64,000 nucleotides of DNA, taken from a bacterium. GTDB taxonomy: Bacteria > Patescibacteria > ABY1 > JAGPKW01. Where the stretch lies: contig JAJXYN010000009.1 in assembly GCA_021780535.1 (NCBI GenBank), positions 1 through 64,000 of the forward strand. Direction: 5' to 3'. The notes beneath the pieces are model-generated. The model was not told where the DNA came from. It did no database searches and saw only the letters and a program-made list of their open reading frames with translations. Below, in pieces: positions 58,697 through 64,000 of the stretch. Each line of letters starts with the position of its first letter. Position 1 is the stretch's first letter. A program made the translations under genes and the position numbers.

Positions 58697-60283
58697 CTAA
58701 ATTTCTATTAAATAAGTTTCCCCGTCTGTGAAAAATTCATCTCCAGCAAGATTTTTCCCAAGTGTTGGTGATACAAATGGCTGTTTACTATATTTTTTTA
58801 TAAGCCCAGAATTATTTAAATCATTAAATAAAAACTCTCTTTCTGTGTCTATATCTGGAGCTATCTTATGAGTAATACCCATTTTAACACCAACATCAAA
58901 ACTTGCTGTTCCCATATATGCCATTTTACCATCTATAATAATATTGGTTTTCCAAAATCTGGCATGATGCCTTTGTCTTGCTGTATTTTTTATTGTAGCT
59001 TTTTCAAATCCAAAGTCATGAACTTGTGTATTCCAGAACGATGGAGTCATTGGCCCAGTTGAGTCTGGTTGATTTTTTAATGCAGCATCAGCAACTGTTA
59101 ACAGTGACTTTATGTTAGGTTTTCTAGCTAATTGCCAACCGGACTTATCAAATAAATTTAATAAATCATTGTCATTATTAGCTAATACAATGAAAGATAT
59201 TGGCTCTTGAATTGATCCAGATAATTTTTCTGAATATTTTGGAATATTGTTATTATCAAATTCTTTATACAAGCCAGAATCTACATATTGAATATTAATA
59301 TTATTTGCAAAAGATATGTGTGATAAATTTAATTTATGTTTAAATATTAGAGTAAACAACACCTCTAGTATTAAAAATGTTATATAAAAAATATGACATT
59401 TTTTAAAATTACACACTATTTTTTCTTTGTCTTCTTTAATAAAAAATATTTCTGTAATAGCTATTGATAAGAATAATGCAAACAATCCAAGTAAAAGACC
59501 ACCCATTACATCACTTAAATAGTGGGCTCCTAGATATATTCTACTAAAACCAACTATTAATGCTAATATTATAGTAAAAAATATAATTATAATTTTATTT
59601 TTTATTTTTTCTATATTTCTAATTAAAAAATATGCTATAAATCCATAGAATGCTATTACTATAGTAGAATGTCCACTTGGAAATGAAAAACCGTGTTCTA
59701 CGTAAACACCCACGTCTGGTCTTGGTCTTTCAAATATATTTTTTATAATATAATCAGAAACTGAAGCAAAACCTATTGATACAAAAAATGGGATTATATA
59801 ATTTTTCTTTTTATTTACAACTAAAAATCCTAGGAACAATGAAACAGCAATAATAATCATTTTAGGATCTGCAAAATTTGTAATAAAAGTGAATAATTTT
59901 ATCATTTCACTATCTCTAAGAAAGAAAAACAAATTTTTTACTCTAATATCAAACTGAAACATTAATTCTTTATGTATGTAGTTATTTCCTATTGATACAA
60001 AATAAATAGCTGAAATAATTAATACGGCTAAAATAAATGTTAATCTAAGACCATATACATTTTTTAAATCAAATCTTGCTTTTATAAAATCTCTAATTTT
60101 ATAATGCTTGTCAAAAAAAGCTTTTATATGTTTATTGTTTATTATCGTATTAAAAATGGCTTTAATTACATCTTTTAGAAGAATATAAAATTCATATAAA
60201 AAGTTTTTTATTTTTTTTCTAAAAACTATAAGTAAAACAATTAATGCAACCACGGAAACCAATATAATTAAAAATTTCTCCAT
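58697..60283 (-). CDS. PAP2 phosphatase with LssY-type C-terminal domain
   Basis: A 528-residue membrane protein. After a single N-terminal helix and a cytoplasmic stretch comes a PAP2 acid-phosphatase membrane domain with all three motifs: FERPRPDVGV (where K-x6-RP is expected, here NIFERPRP), SFPSGHSTIV and SRIYLGAHYLSDVMGG. It likely acts on undecaprenyl pyrophosphate or phosphatidate at the outer face. Residues about 340-528 are soluble (QEPISFIVLANNDNDLLNLF; RQRHHARFWKT; GMITHKIAPDIDTERE-like), matching the LssY_C domain that is often fused to PAP2. Monocistronic. Confidence 0.88.
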   Translation of the reverse strand: MEKFLIILVSVVALIVLLIVFRKKIKNFLYEFYILLKDVIKAIFNTIINNKHIKAFFDKHYKIRDFIKARFDLKNVYGLRLTFILAVLIISAIYFVSIGNNYIHKELMFQFDIRVKNLFFFLRDSEMIKLFTFITNFADPKMIIIAVSLFLGFLVVNKKKNYIIPFFVSIGFASVSDYIIKNIFERPRPDVGVYVEHGFSFPSGHSTIVIAFYGFIAYFLIRNIEKIKNKIIIIFFTIILALIVGFSRIYLGAHYLSDVMGGLLLGLFALFLSIAITEIFFIKEDKEKIVCNFKKCHIFYITFLILEVLFTLIFKHKLNLSHISFANNINIQYVDSGLYKEFDNNNIPKYSEKLSGSIQEPISFIVLANNDNDLLNLFDKSGWQLARKPNIKSLLTVADAALKNQPDSTGPMTPSFWNTQVHDFGFEKATIKNTARQRHHARFWKTNIIIDGKMAYMGTASFDVGVKMGITHKIAPDIDTEREFLFNDLNNSGLIKKYSKQPFVSPTLGKNLAGDEFFTDGETYLIEI

Positions 60284-60344
60284 ATTATCTGCTTATTTTT
60301 ATTAATCTCTACATTTTATACTATTTTAAAAAGAAAACAATATC

Positions 60345-60923
60345 TTATTGTTTTCTTTTTTTTAATTCTTCTAATACATCTTGAATTCCAATATTTTTTT
60401 TTGTTGAAAATTGAACAATCTTATGTTCACCTATTAACTTAGCATTATTCTCTAATTTATTTTTATATTCTGATTTTTTTATCTTATCAATCTTATTAGC
60501 AATAATTACAATATCTTTTCCATATTCTTCTAACTTGTGTATCATGTTTATATCATCTTTAGTTGGGCCTATTTCGGCATCAATAATCAAAAAGACCTTT
60601 TTTTGTTCATAGTCTGATACAAAAAAATACCAATTAATAAGTTCTTTAATTCTGTTTCTAACTTTTTCTGGAGCTTTAGCATACCCATAACCAGGCAAAT
60701 CAATAAGATAAAAAGAATTATTTATTAAAAATAAGTTTATTTGTTGTGTTCTACCGGGAAAAGAGCTTGTAATAGCTAAGTTTTTTTTACCAGTTAAAGA
60801 ATTTATAATACTTGACTTGCCAACATTGGAACGACCAATAAAAGCAAACTGAGTTTTGTTCCCTTCTAAGGCTTCATCTTGCTCTGTTATTCCTTTTATA
60901 AATTCTGCTGTATTAATTTTCAT
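60345..60923 (-). CDS. engB: Ribosome biogenesis GTPase EngB/YsxC
   Basis: TRAFAC GTPase for large-subunit maturation. G1 FIGRSNVGKSSIINSLT, G2 region SSFPGRTQQINLFL, G3 LIDLPGYGYAKAPEKV, G4 ANKIDK and G5 QFSTKK. The 192-residue length is normal. Alone on the minus strand, divergent from the SD-led orphan at 61063. Confidence 0.97.
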   Translation of the reverse strand: MKINTAEFIKGITEQDEALEGNKTQFAFIGRSNVGKSSIINSLTGKKNLAITSSFPGRTQQINLFLINNSFYLIDLPGYGYAKAPEKVRNRIKELINWYFFVSDYEQKKVFLIIDAEIGPTKDDINMIHKLEEYGKDIVIIANKIDKIKKSEYKNKLENNAKLIGEHKIVQFSTKKNIGIQDVLEELKKRKQ

Positions 60924-60999
60924 AATATATAAAAATAGTGATTTTTATTATTTTTATATCATAGCACAAGAATTGTAAATATTATAGCAAATTATTTTA

Positions 61000-61028
61000 T
61001 TGACTATGCTTTTCATTAATGTTAATAT
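61000..61028 (+). promoter_or_regulatory. Promoter of the orphan gene at 61063
   Basis: TTGACT (61000-61005), 17-bp spacer, TAATAT (61023-61028). It overlaps the 5' extension of the reading frame, so the start at 61063 is supported. Confidence 0.65.
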
Positions 61029-61062
61029 TTTCATCATCACTTATCTTAATCAGGAGGGCTAC

Positions 61063-61515
61063 ATGAAACATGGTTTTAAGTACACAAAAATTGGTGACAT
61101 GGAAATTATGAATAATGTTACCATAACAGACCCTTTTATTACTATTTCTGCATGGTATGATAAAAATGGTAATAGAATTGGTCTTGGAGAATTAAGTTTA
61201 AAAGATTTAAAATTAATTTCAGAAAATTTAAAATATGATGAATTATTTATTATTGTTAATATAGACGACTCGTTCTGGTGTTTCATATCAGGGAAAAAAC
61301 CCGAGAGAAACCTCGATCTCGATGAAAATGTTTCAAAAGATTTTTTGTATAATAATTCTATAATTATAATTGCAAAAAATAAAATGTATATCGTGGATTA
61401 TTTAAATAGAGAAAACGCAACCACTAATATATATATCAGAAAAGGCTTTGTTGTTAATAAAAATTTCTACGATTTTAAAATATTGCCCGCAAACAGCCTT
61501 CCAAACTTGTTTTAA
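61063..61515 (+). CDS. Hypothetical protein with strong Shine-Dalgarno site
   Basis: A 150-residue protein starting MKHGFKYTKIGDMEIMNN, with CAGGAGGGCTAC right before ATG. A longer frame begins at a TTG inside the -35 box and is rejected. The sequence looks like a compact beta-rich domain (ITDPFITISAWYDKNGNRIG; FIIVNIDDSFWCFISGKKPE). No motif recognised. It has its own promoter and terminator and belongs to the SD-led orphan set of this window. Confidence 0.75.
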   Translation: MKHGFKYTKIGDMEIMNNVTITDPFITISAWYDKNGNRIGLGELSLKDLKLISENLKYDELFIIVNIDDSFWCFISGKKPERNLDLDENVSKDFLYNNSIIIIAKNKMYIVDYLNRENATTNIYIRKGFVVNKNFYDFKILPANSLPNLF

Positions 61516-61554
61516 AGATAAATCAGTATTTTGTCTTACTATTTAGTAAGAAAT

Positions 61555-61580
61555 AAGCACCCTTGGGTGCTTTATTTATT
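61555..61580 (+). terminator. Terminator after the orphan gene
   Basis: AAGCACCC/GGGTGCTT followed by TATTTATTTC. A second small hairpin, TCTTAC/GTAAGA, precedes it (61533-61550). Confidence 0.85.
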
Positions 61581-61614
61581 TCTATATTAGATATAAAATA
61601 CAAAAAAACATAAA

Positions 61615-62619
61615 ATGAAAAAACTAAAAATATTTATAATTTTCTTAATTATTCTTATATTACTTATACCAATATTTTTAAGTAATAATGTTTTTTATTT
61701 TAATGAAGTGAAAAATATTGAAAAACAAAAAGAAATCAATATGATATTTTTTGGTGATATTATGCTTGGAAGAAATATTGAAACTTTATCAAAAGATAAT
61801 AATAATTATCCATTTTTAAAAATTGATAAAAATTTAACTTCAAATAAAGATATTGTTTATGCTAATTTAGAAGGACCAATTATGGAACCGCATTATAAAA
61901 CCAAAAATGGTTCAACTGTTTTTTCATTTCCTGAATACTCTATAAATGTTTTAAAAGATAATAAATTTAATCTATTATCACTTGCTAATAATCACATGCA
62001 AGATTATGGATTTAATGGATACAATCAAACTCAAAATTTTTTAAAAAATAATAATATAAATTATCTTGGTGATTATTACAATAAAGATAATTTATATATC
62101 AAAAAAAATATAAAAGGAAAAGAATTTGTGTTTTTTGGAATAAACATGATTAATAAAAATTTTGAAAAAAATTTAGATGAAAATAAAAAATATGTTTTAG
62201 AAGAAATCACAAAAATTAAAAAAGAAAACCCTAATTCATTTGTTATTCTATTTATCCATTGGGGCAATGAATACAAAATTAAGTCCAATACAATCCAACA
62301 AACATTTGCACACAAATTGATAGATGATGGAGTTGATTTGATAATCGGTAGTCACCCTCACGTAGTTGAAGAATATGAAATTTATAAAAATAAATATGTA
62401 TTTTATTCTTTAGGAAATTTTGTTTTTGATCAATATTTTTCAACAGAAACTCAAGAAATGATTAGTGTTAAATTAAATATTACATGTAATGAAGAAAAAG
62501 ATTGTAAAAATAATTTTGAAATTATACCGATAAAAAGTATTAATAGTCAACCAGAAATTATTATAGACGAAAAAGAAAAAAAAGCATTTCTGAACAAATA
62601 TAATTTGAATATAAACTAA
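61615..62619 (+). CDS. CapA-like metallophosphatase-fold protein, membrane-anchored
   Basis: A 334-residue protein with an N-terminal helix (IFIIFLIILILLIPIFLSNN) and a CapA/PGA_cap domain outside the cell. Signatures are MIFFGDIMLGRNIE (metal-binding Asp), YANLEGPI, LLSLANNHMQDYGFNG (catalytic NHxxD), FIHWGNEY, LIIGSHPHVVEEYEIYKNKY and VFYSLGNFVFDQ. CapA-family proteins act in poly-gamma-glutamate synthesis or cell-surface modification; the true substrate here is unknown. First of three + strand genes before the edge, but with gaps of 50 and 29 bp. Confidence 0.9.
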   Translation: MKKLKIFIIFLIILILLIPIFLSNNVFYFNEVKNIEKQKEINMIFFGDIMLGRNIETLSKDNNNYPFLKIDKNLTSNKDIVYANLEGPIMEPHYKTKNGSTVFSFPEYSINVLKDNKFNLLSLANNHMQDYGFNGYNQTQNFLKNNNINYLGDYYNKDNLYIKKNIKGKEFVFFGINMINKNFEKNLDENKKYVLEEITKIKKENPNSFVILFIHWGNEYKIKSNTIQQTFAHKLIDDGVDLIIGSHPHVVEEYEIYKNKYVFYSLGNFVFDQYFSTETQEMISVKLNITCNEEKDCKNNFEIIPIKSINSQPEIIIDEKEKKAFLNKYNLNIN

Positions 62620-62669
62620 TTGTGCTATAATTAAAATATATTTAATATCTAAGTTTTAATAATAAAAAT

Positions 62670-63059
62670 ATGACTCAATTAAATCAAGTTTATAGATGTG
62701 CTATTTGTGGCAACATAATAGAAGTTGTTCACGCAGCTGGCGGTGAATTAGTTTGCTGTGGACACGTAATGGAATTGCAAGAAGAAAAAACCGAACATCA
62801 AGAATTCTCTACAGAAAAACATATTCCTCAAATAGAGAAAACTGAAAATGGTTACAAAATAAAAATAGGATCTATCGCACACCCAATGGAAGATGCTCAT
62901 TATATAGAGTTTGTAGAAATATTTACAAAAGATGGAAAAGTAGGAAAAAAATTTTTAAAACCAGGCGATTTACCAGAAGTTGAATTTAATACAAAATCTG
63001 AAATTATACTTGTAAGAGAATATTGCAATATTCATGGATTATGGATTAAAAAAATATAA
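62670..63059 (+). CDS. dfx: Superoxide reductase (desulfoferrodoxin type)
   Basis: Reduces superoxide to peroxide without making oxygen, typical of anaerobes. The N-terminal desulforedoxin rubredoxin-like centre has C10, C13, C29 and C30 (RCAICGNIIE; LVCCGHVM). The catalytic centre II ligands are visible as KHIPQIE, IAHPMEDAHYIEF and the terminal CNIHGLW (Cys and His). The 129-residue length is that of class I (2Fe) enzymes. Indicates an oxygen-exposed but non-respiring life style. Confidence 0.96.
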   Translation: MTQLNQVYRCAICGNIIEVVHAAGGELVCCGHVMELQEEKTEHQEFSTEKHIPQIEKTENGYKIKIGSIAHPMEDAHYIEFVEIFTKDGKVGKKFLKPGDLPEVEFNTKSEIILVREYCNIHGLWIKKI

Positions 63060-63088
63060 TTTGGTTCGACAAAAAATAATTTTAATTT

Positions 63089-63775
63089 ATGCAAAAAAAA
63101 GAAATTATAGTTTTCTCTATAGGTGGATCTTTAATTGTTCCAAATAAAATTGATACTAACTTTTTAAAAAATTTTAGAAAACTAATCCTAAAATTAATAA
63201 ATAATAATAAAAAAATTATTATTATTGCTGGTGGTGGCAAAACTGCTAGAGATTATATGAACGCAGCTAGTTCCATTATTAAGATAAAAGAAAATGATAA
63301 AGATTGGCTTGGTATTCATGCAACTAGACTTAATGCCCACCTTCTTAAAACTATCTTTTTTAAAGAAGCTCATGCTAATGTTATAAAAAATCCAAATTCT
63401 AAAATTAATTTTGAAGAAGATATTTTAATAGCCTCTGGATGGGAACCTGGATGTTCTACTGATTATGATGCTGTACTAATTGCGAAAAATTTAGGTGCTA
63501 AAAAATTAGTAAATCTTTCTAATATTGATTACGTTTATAATAAAGATCCTAATAGATTTAAGGATGCTAAAAAAATAAAAGAAATAAATTGGAAAGAGTT
63601 TAGAAAATTATTACCAAAAAAATGGTCTCCTGGATTAAATTCCCCGTTTGATCCTGTTGCTGCTAAAGAATCTGAAAAAATAAATTTAGAAGTTGCAATA
63701 TTAAATGGTAAAAAAATGAAAAATTTAGAAAATTATTTAGAAAATAGAAAATTTAATGGAACTATTATAAAATAA
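63089..63775 (+). CDS. pyrH: UMP kinase, archaeal-type
   Basis: Amino-acid-kinase fold enzyme that makes UDP from UMP. Motifs: VFSIGGSLIVPNKID (residues 8-22), KIIIIAGGGKTARDYMNAA, DWLGIHATRLNAHLL, LIASGWEPGCSTDYDAVLIA and NLSNIDYVYNKDPNRFKDAK. The GWEPGCSTDYDAV segment and the length of 228 residues match the archaeal-type UMP kinase subfamily rather than bacterial PyrH; such forms occur in Patescibacteria. It supplies UDP for pyrG in this same window. Confidence 0.88.
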   Translation: MQKKEIIVFSIGGSLIVPNKIDTNFLKNFRKLILKLINNNKKIIIIAGGGKTARDYMNAASSIIKIKENDKDWLGIHATRLNAHLLKTIFFKEAHANVIKNPNSKINFEEDILIASGWEPGCSTDYDAVLIAKNLGAKKLVNLSNIDYVYNKDPNRFKDAKKIKEINWKEFRKLLPKKWSPGLNSPFDPVAAKESEKINLEVAILNGKKMKNLENYLENRKFNGTIIK

Positions 63776-63805
63776 AAAGAATTGGATCTAGGCCAATTCT
63801 TTTTA
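63776..63805 (+). terminator. Terminator after the UMP kinase gene
   Basis: AAAGAATTGG/CCAATTCTTT with an ATCTAGG loop, then TTATTTTT. Confidence 0.88.
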
Positions 63806-63954
63806 TTTTTAAAGAAACAATCTTATTACTGATAAATTTTTTAGATATAATAAACAAAATGAGATCATCGTAAATCAGAGAGACTATTATTTCTTTTAAA
63901 GATGTTGTAGAATTGTACTAGAAAATGGTTTATTTTGATTTAGTTAAGTAAAAT

Positions 63955-64000
63955 TTAAATAATAATATTTTTTCCGCCATATTCCGCACCAATTTTGATA
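63955..64000 (-). CDS. Possible 3' end of a minus-strand gene at the right edge
   Basis: Read inward from the edge, the minus strand codes IKIGAEYGGKNIII then TAA, at a composition like coding sequence here. Fifteen codons cannot establish a gene. The 150 bp between it and the UMP kinase terminator hold nothing I can identify. Confidence 0.2.
   Translation of the reverse strand, partial: IKIGAEYGGKNIII

Noticed and set aside
61000..61062. Longer N-terminus (MTMLFINVNIF) for the gene at 61063
   Set aside because: It starts at a TTG inside the -35 hexamer and ignores the strong GGAGGG before ATG 61063.

Overview
The window is a very AT-rich bacterial chromosome segment (GC visibly near a quarter to 30 percent). 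It most resembles a Patescibacteria (Candidate Phyla Radiation) genome, probably on the Parcubacteria side. Reasons: most core genes lack a Shine-Dalgarno sequence, many proteins are compact, surface proteins are VirB2-like or DUF5667 types, UMP kinase is of the archaeal type, superoxide reductase is present, and an unassigned 1293-residue protein follows radA. This placement is inference; there is no rRNA in the window. Stops are nearly all TAA or TAG, but two genes (a pilO-like gene and an ECF sigma gene) end in TGA, so the standard bacterial code applies.

Layout. 1-552: edge of a VirB2-like membrane protein. 585-9610 (minus): a division and cell-wall block read mraZ, rsmH, ftsL-like, ftsI, femX-like, murF, pyrG, with a MraZ operator at its head. 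9734-14961: radA and the giant unknown protein. 15096-21232: an SD-led orphan, a degenerate TsaB, dTDP-rhamnose genes rfbC/B/D, the CCA-adding enzyme and an HTH-nucleotidyltransferase-like regulator. 21449-30517: a PP2C-like/propeller membrane protein, a polytopic membrane protein, two thiol-redox proteins and a split FAD/Fe-S 2-hydroxyacid oxidase. 30571-37446: glycosyltransferases, orphans, flavodoxin, tRNA-Thr and lysS. 37611-41432: VirB2-like pilin, a small membrane protein and the secE-nusG-rplK-X-rplA cluster. 41551-48108: type IV pilus operon pilM-N-O-x-B-C plus pilins. 48209-51401: ogt, recG and a membrane protein. 51636-54876: tRNA-Ser followed by an accessory patch with an HNH nuclease, a tail-anchored small protein, a CxxC protein and a nucleotidyl-cyclase-like protein. 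54996-58646: an ECF sigma/DUF5667 anti-sigma locus and its secreted output. 58697-63775: PAP2-LssY, engB, an SD-led orphan, CapA-like, superoxide reductase and UMP kinase.

The clearest new-looking signals are these. (1) Three copies of one ECF promoter, TGTAAY-N16-CGTCTC, lie in a single intergenic region. They drive the sigma operon, the secreted FMN-binding-like protein and, apparently, a roughly 65-nt small RNA that ends in its own terminator. (2) Two intergenic elements share a 38-nt core that is nearly identical, while their long perfect flanking stems have unrelated sequences. (3) Short palindromes sit in frame inside pyrG, and look-alikes sit in operon junctions. (4) A set of monocistronic orphan genes has strong GGAGG sites that core genes lack; one is a DUF218-like gene with a TGA where the family has glycine. 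(5) A possible defence patch lies downstream of tRNA-Ser.
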